Shown: positions 26,255 through 34,645 of the stretch, one piece after another
How positions within the stretch are numbered: position 1 is the first letter of the stretch
Layout: each line of letters opens with the position of its first letter
Origin: Mycobacterium sp.
Lineage (GTDB): Bacteria > Actinomycetota > Actinomycetes > Mycobacteriales > Mycobacteriaceae
Reading direction: 5' to 3'
NCBI GenBank assembly: GCA_023264735.1
Contig: JAHFVD010000042.1
Location: forward strand, 1-64,000
Length of the DNA: 64,000 nt
The notes under the pieces: model-generated
What the model saw: only the letters and a program-made list of their open reading frames with translations
Told to the model about the DNA's origin: nothing
Database searches by the model: none
Position numbers and translations under genes: made by a program

Positions 26255-27480
26255 GCGGCCGCCAAGATCAGGTATTGCGCGGCGGCCTGCTGCTGCGCGT
26301 CTTTGAGTGTGTGGCCCCAGACCGAGAACATGTACCGCCCCACCGCCGCGGCGCAACTGAATGTTGTGTGTGCGTCGTCGTCGGGTTGGCAATGGCTCCC
26401 AGGAAAGTTCGGGATGGCATCGTCAGTGTTGGCCCCGGGGCCCTGCATGGTCTTCACCTCGCTGTCCAGTAGCACCGCGGCGCTGGCGGCGTCACGGGTT
26501 CGATTCACCCAGCCGGCGGTCTGCACCGCGACATCCAGCCCGACATCGCCCAGGACCTTGGCTTGAGCGACGGGGTTGTACTGGAAATGAAGTGTCCCGT
26601 GCACACCGTATGTGGCGTTGTTGACCAAGTTGGAATTGTCCTTGTTGACCGGCAGCGCCAAGACCAGCATCCCGCTGGGGTCCTTGGGCAGTGAAGGGAA
26701 CTGCGCCGGATCAACCGGCGTGTAGGTGTCGATGGCCGGCGCCTGCAAATCCAAGGTCTTGCCGATCAGTGCGGTCCCGACTTCGGCGGCTCCGAGTACC
26801 TCTGAGCGCTGGAACAGCACAAACGGCCCGTGCGCGGTGAACGATTGCACCGTCGTCCATGTCGCATGCAGATCCGGGTCATCCCAGGTGTAGAAGGTGC
26901 CGACCGCGTCGGGGTGGCCGGGGATCGGAACGTCCGTGAGCGCCTTGGCGGGCAGGTCAGGCATGCCCGAATTGGCGTGTCCCGCCTCGGCGACCACGGC
27001 GGCAGCCGCAGCCGGGTCGGCGTACCGCAGCACCACATTGGTCAACGTGCGCTGGCCTTTGACTTGGCGACCGGCGGCGAAACCGTTGATCAGCCCGTGC
27101 CGGGCCACCGCGGCGCTCACGTCCGAATTCGGCATAAACACTCGGGTGATATTGGCCGGCAGCATCGCCACCGCCGCCGGGTAGGCAGCGAAATGGATCG
27201 GAGTGATGAGGGCGGGGTCGACTTCCCACGGACCGGTGACGTAGTCCGCCAGGTGCTGGGCATCCAGCAGAGCACCGACGTCGGCCGCGCCGGCATTCCC
27301 CAGCGGTGGCCGGGGCTTGACCGGGTAGTTGCCCGCGTTGAGCAACGCCGGGTCGACTGCGCTCGGCGAGAACCCGCGATCACGCACCGCAGCGCCGCTC
27401 ACCACTGTGGTGCATCCGGTGACGGTGAGCGCGATGGCACCGGCGAGCAGCCCCCATGCCCACCGGCCGCCGATGGTCAT
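26251..27480 (-). CDS. Lipoprotein, second of three tandem paralogues (DUF7373-like)
   Basis: Same length as its downstream paralogue (409 residues). The signal peptide has lipobox VTGC followed by TTVVSGAAV. Shared features include LLDAQHLADYVTGPWEVDPAL near residue 75, PGHPDAVGTF, and the closing SCAAAVGRYMFSVWGHTLKDAQQQAAAQYL. It overlaps both neighbours by four bases (ATGA at both junctions), so all three are translated in step. A very long frame upstream of the ATG is only the shadow of the first lipoprotein gene. Confidence 0.85.
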   Translation of the reverse strand: MTIGGRWAWGLLAGAIALTVTGCTTVVSGAAVRDRGFSPSAVDPALLNAGNYPVKPRPPLGNAGAADVGALLDAQHLADYVTGPWEVDPALITPIHFAAYPAAVAMLPANITRVFMPNSDVSAAVARHGLINGFAAGRQVKGQRTLTNVVLRYADPAAAAAVVAEAGHANSGMPDLPAKALTDVPIPGHPDAVGTFYTWDDPDLHATWTTVQSFTAHGPFVLFQRSEVLGAAEVGTALIGKTLDLQAPAIDTYTPVDPAQFPSLPKDPSGMLVLALPVNKDNSNLVNNATYGVHGTLHFQYNPVAQAKVLGDVGLDVAVQTAGWVNRTRDAASAAVLLDSEVKTMQGPGANTDDAIPNFPGSHCQPDDDAHTTFSCAAAVGRYMFSVWGHTLKDAQQQAAAQYLILAAA

Positions 27481-28718
27481 TTCGCGGTCAGCAGCAGGTA
27501 CTGCGCCGCGGCCTGCTGTTGGGCGTCCTTGAGGGTATTGGCGTCGATTTGGTAGGCGTACCGGTCCGCCGACGCCACGCAGGTCACGCTCTTGCCGTCG
27601 GTGGCTTTCTGGCAATGGCTCCCAGGCAGGTTCGGCACCGTCTCGTTGACCGGTCCGTCGGCCTGCATCTTGGCGACCATGGCATTCACCAGGCCAGTCG
27701 CCGCTGCCGCATCCTTGGCCCGGTACACGAAATCTCCGGCACCCACCCCGAGGTCCACCCCAGCGTCGGCGTACATCTTGGCCGAGGCCACCGGGTCGCC
27801 GTCGAAATTGAGCAGTCCGTGCGCATCGAGGGTCATGTTGCTGTTGGGCGTACTGCGGCCCTTGGGGACCGGAATTGCCCGGGCCAGCAGCCCACTCGGG
27901 TCGCGCGGCACCGACGCGAACTGCGCGGGATCGACGGGGTTGTACCGGTCGATCGCCGGGCCCTGCAGGTCCAGAGTCTTGGCCACCAGCGTCGTCACGC
28001 CGTCCACCGGACCGATCAGCTGAGCGCGCTGCATCAAGACGAACGGCCCGCGTGGGGTGAACGAATCCACCACCGTCCAGGTCTGATTGATGTTGCGGTC
28101 CTCGAACATGTGCGTGGTGGCGACGGCTTCCGGATGCCCCGGGATGGCGATTGAGGTGGTCGGAATCGGCGGGGGCAGCGGGATCGGATGTTCGATCTGC
28201 GCCTGGGCGATGCTGTTGGCCGCGGCCGACGCCGCGGCTGGATCGGTGAACCGCAGCACGACGTTCATCAGTTGCTTCTGGTTCTTGACCGCGCGCGCGG
28301 TGGCGAATCCGTTGACGTATCCGTTGAGTGCCATGGCTTGGTTCTGGTCCGGGGAGAAGAACGTGGTCAGCGCTTTGGCTCCGCCTGGCAACGCCAGCGA
28401 GCCCGGCCCGATGCCGAAGGCCAGCGGTAACGTGAGCGCCGGGTCGACCTCCCATGGGCCGGTGACGTAATTGGCGAGCCGCTGCGCCTCCAACAGAGCA
28501 CCGACCTCGGGCTTGCCCGCCTCCCCCAGCGCCTTGCGCGGTTCGATCGCGTAGTTGCCGTGATCGAGCTGCGAGGCGTCGACCGCGCCGGCCGTGGTCG
28601 ACGTCGACGTCGACTTTGTCGCCGTCCCGTCCATCGTCGAGCCGCAGCCAGCGATGGACGCCACGGCGAGCGCGGCGGCGATCGAACCCATCGCGAGGCC
28701 AGTCCCCCGATTACGCAT
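27477..28718 (-). CDS. Lipoprotein, first of three tandem paralogues (DUF7373-like)
   Basis: Signal peptide with lipobox IAGC, then GSTMDGTATKSTSTSTT. The mature part resembles the second paralogue most closely (LLEAQRLANYVTGPWEVDPALTLPLAFG against LLDAQHLADYVTGPWEVDPALITPIHFA). The ATG has GGGGGAAAGGG upstream, the strongest binding site of the operon. It lies 57 bases after the FHA-HTH gene with a hairpin in the gap, so its level could be set by partial read-through as well as by the operon promoter. The lipidated products would sit on the same membrane face as the kinase sensor domain. Confidence 0.85.
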   Translation of the reverse strand: MRNRGTGLAMGSIAAALAVASIAGCGSTMDGTATKSTSTSTTAGAVDASQLDHGNYAIEPRKALGEAGKPEVGALLEAQRLANYVTGPWEVDPALTLPLAFGIGPGSLALPGGAKALTTFFSPDQNQAMALNGYVNGFATARAVKNQKQLMNVVLRFTDPAAASAAANSIAQAQIEHPIPLPPPIPTTSIAIPGHPEAVATTHMFEDRNINQTWTVVDSFTPRGPFVLMQRAQLIGPVDGVTTLVAKTLDLQGPAIDRYNPVDPAQFASVPRDPSGLLARAIPVPKGRSTPNSNMTLDAHGLLNFDGDPVASAKMYADAGVDLGVGAGDFVYRAKDAAAATGLVNAMVAKMQADGPVNETVPNLPGSHCQKATDGKSVTCVASADRYAYQIDANTLKDAQQQAAAQYLLLTAK

Positions 28719-28741
28719 GAAATCCCTTTCCCCCTTGGAAG

Positions 28742-28765
28742 CCGTCCCGCGGGCTGCGCGGACGG
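28742..28765 (-). other. Hairpin in the junction between regulator and lipoprotein genes
   Basis: CCGTCC (28742-28747) and GGACGG (28760-28765) bracket a GC-rich loop that can extend the stem. It lies ten bases after the FHA-HTH stop and may act as an attenuator or mRNA-processing site. Confidence 0.4.
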
Positions 28766-28775
28766 GCACTGCGAA

Positions 28776-29933
28776 CTATTGCAGCGAAGCCAGAAAATTC
28801 TCCAGAACAGCCTTGTCGCCGGCGGGCACGTCGCCACCGGTCTCAAACGCCCGCACGCTCTCCGCAGCCACCCCAGCAAGCATCGCCACGTCCTCGACAC
28901 TGAGTCGATCCCGGTCGCGGATGGCGAACAGTCGCTGACCCGACGTCGCCGCAGCCGATTCGGCCGCCGCTAGCATCACCGCGCGCAGCTCGTTCCGGAC
29001 CTGCAGGAACACCGGGCGCAGCTCGGGAGTGGCAGATGCGTTGTGCACCAACAATTCCAGGGATGACAGCTCGCTAATCAGCCGGGCCACCGCGGGCTGG
29101 TAGGTGGGTTTCGATGCCGGCGGCAGTTCAGCGCGGTGGGCGCGTGCCTGAGCCAGTTGCTGACTTGCCCACTGGGCCAGGAATCCCGGATTGATCGTCG
29201 ATGTACCGGTCTCCTCTCGCGCCGGCGACGGCGACGGGGGCACCACCACTGTCTTTTCCGGGTCAGGCACAGCAGCAAGCACCGGTGCGCTCACCGCTGC
29301 GGTGGTCAGTCCTCCATTGGCGTATTCCCGGCGCAACTTCTCGATCGTGCCCTTTTTCCAGTGCACGACGTGCTCGAGCTTTTCGCGGGTGGTCTTGCGT
29401 GGCCACGACCGCCCTTTTTCGAAGCTGATCAGCGCACCGGCGTTGATGACCCCGTCGCTGGCCAGGGCACGTTGGGAGAGCCCGAGCTGTCGGCGCGCGG
29501 CGGCGAACTGAGCTCCGGCATACACGACGCCGGCATCGCTGGGGCTGAACGTGACTTGGATACCAGCTGCCGGGTTGCCCAGGTGTACGACGATTTCGTC
29601 ATCCTCGGGAATCTCGAACTCGTCGACCTTCTCCCCGTTGATGAACGTGCCGTTCCTGCTGCCCGGATCGGTCGCCACCCAGCGCCCGTCACGCAGGGAC
29701 AGCACCAGGTGCTGGCGCGAAATCCGGTAGTCCACAATGGGAATGTCGGCCGGAGGCGTGGTGTCCGGTGATGCTGCCCCGGCCGCCGCCGGATCGACCC
29801 ATCGACCGATCACCACGGGCGCCTGCTCAGGATCGATCGCATGCGCGACAGAGGAACCGATCAGCACCGTCAGAGTCGGCGCATCATCGTCGACCGGGCT
29901 TGAGCTGGTAAGTCCAGTGGCGGGTGACGACAT
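28776..29933 (-). CDS. FHA-HTH fusion, candidate phospho-responsive transcription regulator
   Basis: An FHA domain (about 20-130; G43-R44, S72, H75, N94-G95) is fused to an XRE-type helix-turn-helix (about 139-195; ...RRQLGLSQRALASDGVINAGALISFEKG). A helical C-terminal region of about 150 residues follows, ending in a second helix-turn-helix-like segment (RDRLSVEDVAMLAGVAAESVRAFETG). It heads the operon of three lipoproteins and the kinase. I infer that the kinase phosphorylates a partner, or this protein's own Thr-rich N-terminus, that the FHA domain reads this, and that DNA binding changes. The gene looks leaderless: TACAGT lies six bases before the ATG, inside a GTAGC palindrome likely to be its own operator. 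Confidence 0.9.
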   Translation of the reverse strand: MSSPATGLTSSSPVDDDAPTLTVLIGSSVAHAIDPEQAPVVIGRWVDPAAAGAASPDTTPPADIPIVDYRISRQHLVLSLRDGRWVATDPGSRNGTFINGEKVDEFEIPEDDEIVVHLGNPAAGIQVTFSPSDAGVVYAGAQFAAARRQLGLSQRALASDGVINAGALISFEKGRSWPRKTTREKLEHVVHWKKGTIEKLRREYANGGLTTAAVSAPVLAAVPDPEKTVVVPPSPSPAREETGTSTINPGFLAQWASQQLAQARAHRAELPPASKPTYQPAVARLISELSSLELLVHNASATPELRPVFLQVRNELRAVMLAAAESAAATSGQRLFAIRDRDRLSVEDVAMLAGVAAESVRAFETGGDVPAGDKAVLENFLASLQ

Positions 29934-29939
29934 ATAAAA

Positions 29940-29955
29940 ACTGTAGCATCGCTAC
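29940..29955 (-). promoter_or_regulatory. Leaderless promoter with GTAGC-N3-GCTAC palindrome
   Basis: On the minus strand, GTAGCGATGCTAC (29943-29955) overlaps TACAGT (29940-29945), which lies six bases before the ATG at 29933. That spacing would start the transcript at or next to the ATG. The palindrome has the same form as GTAGCAATGCTAC at 13241. Confidence 0.55.
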
Positions 29956-30079
29956 ACCTAGAACGCCCGCACCTCTTCCGTAGCGGGGGTGCTTCACTTT
30001 CGAGTTTCCTCGCCGCTCCTACCGCCACCCACCAAAGAGGTGTCGGTAACCTCTTGCCGGAGCCACTAACGTGAGGCCT

Positions 30080-31153
30080 ATGAGCGACAACAACATGGCC
30101 GCCGACCCCGACGAAACGTCCATGGTGACCCCGGCCCCGCACGCCGATCCCGACAAGACATCCCTGGTGACCCCGTTGAGCACCGGCGCACCGCAATCCG
30201 CAACACCGCAGGTCAACCCGCACGCGGCACCGCCTCAAGCCCCCCAGTGGCAGGCCCCGGCGGCGCCGAACCCTCAGCTGACGCCCGCCACACCGACCCC
30301 GCAGCCGACCTGGAACCCAGCATCGCCGCAGTGGACACCGCCGCCGGCAGCCCCCGCCGCTCCGCCCGCACCCCCCACTGGTGCAGCCTCGCCGTACGGC
30401 GCCCCGCAATATGGAGCACCCCAAAATCCCGGAGCGCAGCAGCAATGGCCGGGCACCCCCGGACCGCAGCACCCCGGAGCGGGTTTTGGCGGGCCGCAGC
30501 AGCAGCCTGACGCCCCGTACCCCGGCGGGCCCTACCCCGGCGCCAGTCAGCCCAATCCGGGCTTCGGGCAGCCGAATCCGGGCTTCGGGCAACCGAATCC
30601 GGGCTTCGGAGCGCCCGGTTTCCCCGGCGCCGCGGGCCCCACCGCACCGCAAAGCCCTGGCGCTCTGGCCAGCGACCTGATCGGCAAAGGCAGCACGTTC
30701 CTGACCCGCCTGATGCAGCGCGGTATGCAGGGCGAACTGATCAAGGCACCCTGGTTCCAGGCCTTCCGGCAGACCCCCGACCAGTTCATGTTGATCAGCT
30801 ACATCGTGGTGGCATTGCTTGTGCTGCTGCTGTCCTACGGCGGCGGCCTCATCGGCAGCATCTTGTCATTGGCCTTTTGGGGTGCCCTGGCCTACACGTT
30901 CTTCGCGATCGGCACTCTGAAGGCCCATAAGTGGGTGGCGAACGGCATCGGCTACGGCGGCGCAGCCATCGCGCTCGTCGGCACGATCGATCCGATCACC
31001 GCCCTGATCGACTTCAGTGACTACGCCCCCACCAGCCTCGGGCTTCGCCTGGGCTTCAACATCGCCATTGCGGTGATCGTCGCCGCGGTCTTGGGCCTGA
31101 CGGGGTATCTGGTCAACAAAGAAATCAAGCGACTGACAACCAACCCATTCTGA
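30080..31153 (+). CDS. Pro-rich polytopic membrane protein
   Basis: A 357-residue protein. The first 200 residues are Pro/Ala/Gln-rich and contain three NPGFGxP repeats. The rest has about four transmembrane helices (SYIVVALLVLLLSYGGGL, ILSLAFWGALAYTFFAIG, IGYGGAAIALVGTI, LGFNIAIAVIVAAVLGLTGYLV). No family recognised. The ATG at 30080 has GAGG upstream; a GTG three codons earlier is the alternative. Divergent from the FHA-HTH gene; 146 bases separate the two starts. Confidence 0.75.
   Translation: MSDNNMAADPDETSMVTPAPHADPDKTSLVTPLSTGAPQSATPQVNPHAAPPQAPQWQAPAAPNPQLTPATPTPQPTWNPASPQWTPPPAAPAAPPAPPTGAASPYGAPQYGAPQNPGAQQQWPGTPGPQHPGAGFGGPQQQPDAPYPGGPYPGASQPNPGFGQPNPGFGQPNPGFGAPGFPGAAGPTAPQSPGALASDLIGKGSTFLTRLMQRGMQGELIKAPWFQAFRQTPDQFMLISYIVVALLVLLLSYGGGLIGSILSLAFWGALAYTFFAIGTLKAHKWVANGIGYGGAAIALVGTIDPITALIDFSDYAPTSLGLRLGFNIAIAVIVAAVLGLTGYLVNKEIKRLTTNPF
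30554..30610 (+). repeat. Three 21-base tandem repeats inside the Pro-rich protein gene
   Basis: Units starting at 30554, 30575 and 30596 encode NPGFGQP, NPGFGQP and NPGFGAP. Copy number may vary between strains. Confidence 0.85.
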
Positions 31154-31201
31154 CCCAAACCCAGGGCAGGCCAAGGCAATTAGTCAATTCCATACCGCCG
31201 A

Positions 31202-31226
31202 CGTGGCCGCGATCATCGCGGCCACG
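31202..31226. terminator. Perfect 11-base hairpin after 30080-31153
   Basis: CGTGGCCGCGA (31202-31212) and TCGCGGCCACG (31216-31226) pair perfectly around a three-base loop, 50 bases after the stop at 31153. Confidence 0.7.
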
Positions 31227-31305
31227 TTCGCGTTCGAGGCCATCACCGCCCCGCACGGTCACGCTCATACCGGGACGCACATCGATGAAAATGAGGTGAC
31301 AAGAC

Positions 31306-31857
31306 ATGACCGAGAGCAGCGCGCACACTACTGCCGAAGAGCAATTGGTGTATCAATGCACGATTTTCATCAATCCGCCGGTGACCCGGCAATGGGTCGA
31401 CATCAAGGTGTTCACCTTGCCCGCTGATGTGGATGATCAAATCGCGCTGGCGTTGATGATCGCGCACGTCCGGTATCGAGACAGCTACGCATCATCGACA
31501 TTTGAAGATGCCAAAACCATTCATGGTCCGTACCGGTTGCACGCCATCACTCCCGAGACATTCACCATCGTCGATGCCGAGGTCGCGGAGACCGCGATCA
31601 GCCACTGGGCTGAGCATGTGATCCGCGACTGGGACGGGGATTTCGTGTCGTGGCCTCAGGCCCAGCGCGAGGAGATAGACCGTGAGGTCTATGCCCGCAC
31701 CCATCGGGCCACGGTGATCTATCAATTGCCCGACATCCGCGCTACGGCTCAGCATGACTGGGGCGAGATCGTCGGTAGCGACGCCGGGTTCCACGAATTC
31801 GTCATCATCGACCGGGCAGCGGGTGAGTTAGCGTTAGTCGTGGCCAGCGACGACTAA
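31306..31857 (+). CDS. Hypothetical protein, 183 aa
   Basis: A soluble acidic protein with no membrane segment and no recognised family. The sequence alternates short strands and helices (QLVYQCTIFINPPVTRQWVDI; FTIVDAEVAETAISHWAEHV; RATVIYQLPDIRA), which looks like a globular alpha/beta protein. GAGGTGA lies about 12 bases before the ATG. It follows the hairpin at 31202-31226 and precedes the small gene at 31951. Codon use agrees with coding. Confidence 0.68.
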   Translation: MTESSAHTTAEEQLVYQCTIFINPPVTRQWVDIKVFTLPADVDDQIALALMIAHVRYRDSYASSTFEDAKTIHGPYRLHAITPETFTIVDAEVAETAISHWAEHVIRDWDGDFVSWPQAQREEIDREVYARTHRATVIYQLPDIRATAQHDWGEIVGSDAGFHEFVIIDRAAGELALVVASDD

Positions 31858-31950
31858 GGCGGCCGCCCACAGTTCCACAATTCGCACCCACGGCTGGTAG
31901 GAGGACGCCTGTGCCCGCGGGTCAATCAACCAGCCAATCGCCCTAGCGCC

Positions 31951-32196
31951 ATGTGGTACCTCCAAGGATTCGACCGTACGACCGAAGCGCTCGTTCACGA
32001 AGTGGCGCTTCCGTGGGCCGATGCAGACATCATTCGTCGCGAACTGCACATCGACGATGACCTGTCGATCGAACCATTCGACTTCGACGTGCCGACCGTC
32101 GCCGCGGCGCGAAACTTGGCCACGTTCAGCGACGAACACGTGGACGTCGATCCTCGCCTGGTGTACCAACTTGGCTTCTATGTCGAAGGCCGATAG
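31951..32196 (+). CDS. Small hypothetical protein, possibly DUF7683
   Basis: An 81-residue protein opening MWYLQGFDRTTEALVHEVAL and ending LVYQLGFYVEGR. The start (Trp, GFD, E, L) and the YxxxFYVE end remind me of DUF7683, a small family of unknown role; this is a tentative match. No membrane segment. No strong binding site is visible, and it lies 93 bases after the previous gene. Another frame on the minus strand (31834-32217) looks like a shadow. Confidence 0.55.
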   Translation: MWYLQGFDRTTEALVHEVALPWADADIIRRELHIDDDLSIEPFDFDVPTVAAARNLATFSDEHVDVDPRLVYQLGFYVEGR

Positions 32197-32390
32197 GAGA
32201 ACTCCTCCGCTTCCCAACCATCACCACGTAAGCCTTTTTTGTTGAGATGCAGCGAAGGTTGACAGGACACGCCTGGCTACATTGACAGGGCTCGGGTTGT
32301 CGCGGCACCTTGTCAATCTTGACTGCGGGCCGAGAGATCGATCCATTCCCGGCGTGCACATTTCGCGCTGGTGGCAGCTCATCGGCCCAC

Positions 32391-32416
32391 GTTGTTAAAC
32401 AACCCGCACGGGTTGT
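32391..32416. promoter_or_regulatory. Two adjoining palindromes
   Basis: GTTGTT-A-AACAAC (32391-32403) overlaps ACAACCC-GCAC-GGGTTGT (32399-32416). Both are perfect inverted repeats. They lie about 110 bases before the promoter element at 32522. Confidence 0.45.
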
Positions 32417-32521
32417 CAATCCCCACTGCATCTCGGCAGCAGCAGACGCCTCGAAGCGGCGGCATTGCTGCGGTTTCGACCCGCAACCGTTGCGTTACCA
32501 CGGCGGAGTGGCGTCCTAACC

Positions 32522-32539
32522 GTAGCAGTGCTATGGTTA
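32522..32539 (+). promoter_or_regulatory. GTAGC-type promoter element before 32570
   Basis: GTAGCAGTGCTATGGTTA matches GTAGCAATGCTACGGTTA at 13241 in 16 of 18 positions. TATGGT can serve as the -10 box, about 32 bases before the ATG. Both genes also share an AGAGAGGCC-type ribosome binding region. Confidence 0.55.
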
Positions 32540-32569
32540 AACCATCGCGTCCGTACAGAGAGGCCTTTC

Positions 32570-33049
32570 ATGACCCGCTCCATCGCGCAGCATCTCGCCA
32601 CCAACCCCGGGATTGCACAGCATCTCGCCACCAACATCGGGGGCGGCGGCGCACCCGTGCGCCTCTATCACAAGGTCCACCTGCTCCAGCACGGCGTGCA
32701 CGGCGGCTGGGTCACCGCAGTCATCTCCTTACTGATCATCAGCCTTCCGTTCATCATTGCGCTGGCCGGCATCATCTACCGCCGCACCCAACGGGGATCG
32801 GCACAGGCCTCGCCCGCCTACCGCCCGGTCAGCGTCGCGCCCTGGCAGTCCGGCGCGACCGGCGCGACCGGCGCGCCCGCCACCGCGCCCTGGCAATCGG
32901 GCATAGTCAGCTCCGCCGTGCAGCCATACGGTCCACTGACCCACACGCCAGTACCGACTGCACCCGCCGTACCTACGGTGTCGGCCTGGGGTACCCCGCA
33001 AGCCCACCAATGGGTGGCTCCAACTTCTCCATGGACCAACCACCGCTAA
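32570..33049 (+). CDS. Small single-pass membrane protein, 159 aa
   Basis: The N-terminus repeats IAQHLATN twice. One transmembrane helix (about residues 45-67) is followed by a Pro/Thr/Ala-rich tail of 90 residues with two APWQSG repeats. No family recognised. The ATG at 32570 has AGAGAGGCC upstream; the longer frame would cross the promoter. It lies about 180 bases before the type VII substrate-like gene and is the only gene with the GTAGC promoter that has no signalling domain, so it may be an envelope partner in that regulon. Confidence 0.7.
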   Translation: MTRSIAQHLATNPGIAQHLATNIGGGGAPVRLYHKVHLLQHGVHGGWVTAVISLLIISLPFIIALAGIIYRRTQRGSAQASPAYRPVSVAPWQSGATGATGAPATAPWQSGIVSSAVQPYGPLTHTPVPTAPAVPTVSAWGTPQAHQWVAPTSPWTNHR

Positions 33050-33229
33050 TGCGGTAGGTGCCAGAGTCGCGCACGCGCCGAATGGGCCGAATCGGTTGAT
33101 CAGGTACACCAGACCGTTCGCATCGGCGAGACGTCCATGTCGCACAGCTGATGCATAGGCGCAGCAGTTTCCACTGACTGGGTTGAGCGGCGCCGATACG
33201 ATGCAGAAAGGGTAAGGGGGGCGGGCCAG

Positions 33230-34645
33230 ATGAATGTTCGGGTCGACACGGCCGCGCTGGCTGCGGCCGCAGGAGAACTGTCGGCAAGCAGCCAATCCCA
33301 TGCCCCGGTGGTTGCTCAACCTCCGGGCGTGGATGCGACGTCGGTCGCGGCCGTCGCCCAGATCAATGCCGGATCGGCCGCCTTGGCGGCACTGCTCGAT
33401 CATGGCAGCGGGCTGCGCAGTGTGGGCGGTGTTGCCGTAGCCAACACGGCGGCGTTCCTCGGCGGTCAGGACGAGGCCAACGCCTCCGCGATCGTTGGCG
33501 GAAGCTCCCCCGATTCCGCCAGCGGCCTCTCACCGCTTCCGACGCTCCCGACACCCCAAGTGCCCACCGTTCCTCCCCTCCCACCGACGGCGCCAGTAAT
33601 GCCCGGTGAAGCTCACGCCCGGGCACTGTACGGCGGGCCGGGCACGCAGTCGCTCTACGCGTTCGCCGATCACTGGTCGAGCATGAGCGGGCAGCTGCGC
33701 GAACTGTCGGCAACCATCACAAGCGCGGCGCATGCGATCGACAACAGCTGGGAAGACGGCACCCAGCAGGCCGGCGCGAACACGCGCAGACATGCGCAAT
33801 GGGTGTCAGATATGGCCGACCACACCAACGACATGGCGCGGCATGCCCGAGACGTAGCCGCCGGCTTCGACGCCGCCAAGGCGAACACACCCAGCCCCGA
33901 CGAGTTCACCCGCAGCCGCCAGAATCTGGAAGCTGCGATGCGGCGTTTCGCAGCGAGCCGTGGGGCGAACGCCGCCGAGGTACAGCAATGGACGCAAGAC
34001 CTGGCGACCAAACAAGCACAAGCCACATCGTCCGCCATGGACTATCACGCTGGCGTGACCGCCTCGACCTGGCAGTCGACGAGCTCGACTTTCAAAACCG
34101 CCCCGGCGATCGCCACCGGGGGCGGCCCTGATGACACCATCGTCGGGCCACATCAGGGGCCGCACGTGCAGTTGGTGGACAATGACAACGGCGTGAAATT
34201 CCCCGGCGACCCTGGTGAAGCCCCGCAGATCGGGCCATTTCCCGTCCCACCGGAAATCGCCAAGGCCGCTGAAAACATGCCATTGGTGCCCGCGGATAAC
34301 CCGCTCAACAGGACGCTGCTGCCGACGCTGCCGTCGCCTTTCGCCATCCCCGACGGCACGCAGAAGTTCTACGACGAGCTCACCGCCATCATCAATCAAC
34401 ACGGCCCGGCGGACGAGGCTCTCGAGGAGGCGCGCAAGGCACGCCAGATCGCCGAACAGGCGCTCAACCAGGGGTGCAGCACGCTGACCTGGACAGGGAA
34501 CTCGTTGGCATTTGTCGGAGCCACTGGAGCGTTTCTGCTGACGCTTCCGGTCGACTGGACCCCTCCAGGTATCGCCGCTGCGCTGGCCACCGGGACCGCT
34601 GCGCTCGGATCTGGTGCGGTTCTTGCCGATTGCTTCGCCAAATGA
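33230..34645 (+). CDS. Type VII secretion substrate-like protein
   Basis: A 471-residue protein paralogous to 62051-63736. Two helical domains are separated by a Pro-rich linker (about 100-125). The second holds a W-E-D-G turn (DNSWEDGTQQAG) like the WxG of ESX substrates, followed by PSPDEFTRSRQNLEAAMRRFAASRGANAAEVQQWTQDLATKQ, matched in the paralogue by PTPQEFTDLHRRLNVAM...GGRNAAQVAALQSELANKQ. The C-terminus ends in a hydrophobic segment (FLLTLPVDWTPPGIAAALATGTAALGSGAV) absent from the paralogue, so it may insert into a membrane. Export by an ESX system is inferred. The ATG has AAGGGGGG upstream, and the stop overlaps the next start. Confidence 0.75.
   Translation: MNVRVDTAALAAAAGELSASSQSHAPVVAQPPGVDATSVAAVAQINAGSAALAALLDHGSGLRSVGGVAVANTAAFLGGQDEANASAIVGGSSPDSASGLSPLPTLPTPQVPTVPPLPPTAPVMPGEAHARALYGGPGTQSLYAFADHWSSMSGQLRELSATITSAAHAIDNSWEDGTQQAGANTRRHAQWVSDMADHTNDMARHARDVAAGFDAAKANTPSPDEFTRSRQNLEAAMRRFAASRGANAAEVQQWTQDLATKQAQATSSAMDYHAGVTASTWQSTSSTFKTAPAIATGGGPDDTIVGPHQGPHVQLVDNDNGVKFPGDPGEAPQIGPFPVPPEIAKAAENMPLVPADNPLNRTLLPTLPSPFAIPDGTQKFYDELTAIINQHGPADEALEEARKARQIAEQALNQGCSTLTWTGNSLAFVGATGAFLLTLPVDWTPPGIAAALATGTAALGSGAVLADCFAK

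Larger units (their letters stand above)
32197..32569. other. Gene-free 373-base regulatory interval
   Basis: Holds two adjoining palindromes (32391-32416), a looser inverted pair with ATTGACAGG near 32280 and CCTTGTCAAT near 32310, and the GTAGC-type promoter at 32522-32539. No gene is supported. The dense repeats suggest more than one regulator acts here. Confidence 0.45.

Noticed and set aside
26251..28455. 734-codon minus-strand frame across two lipoprotein genes
   Set aside because: Its 5' half is the shadow of the first lipoprotein gene; only the part from 27480 encodes a lipoprotein.
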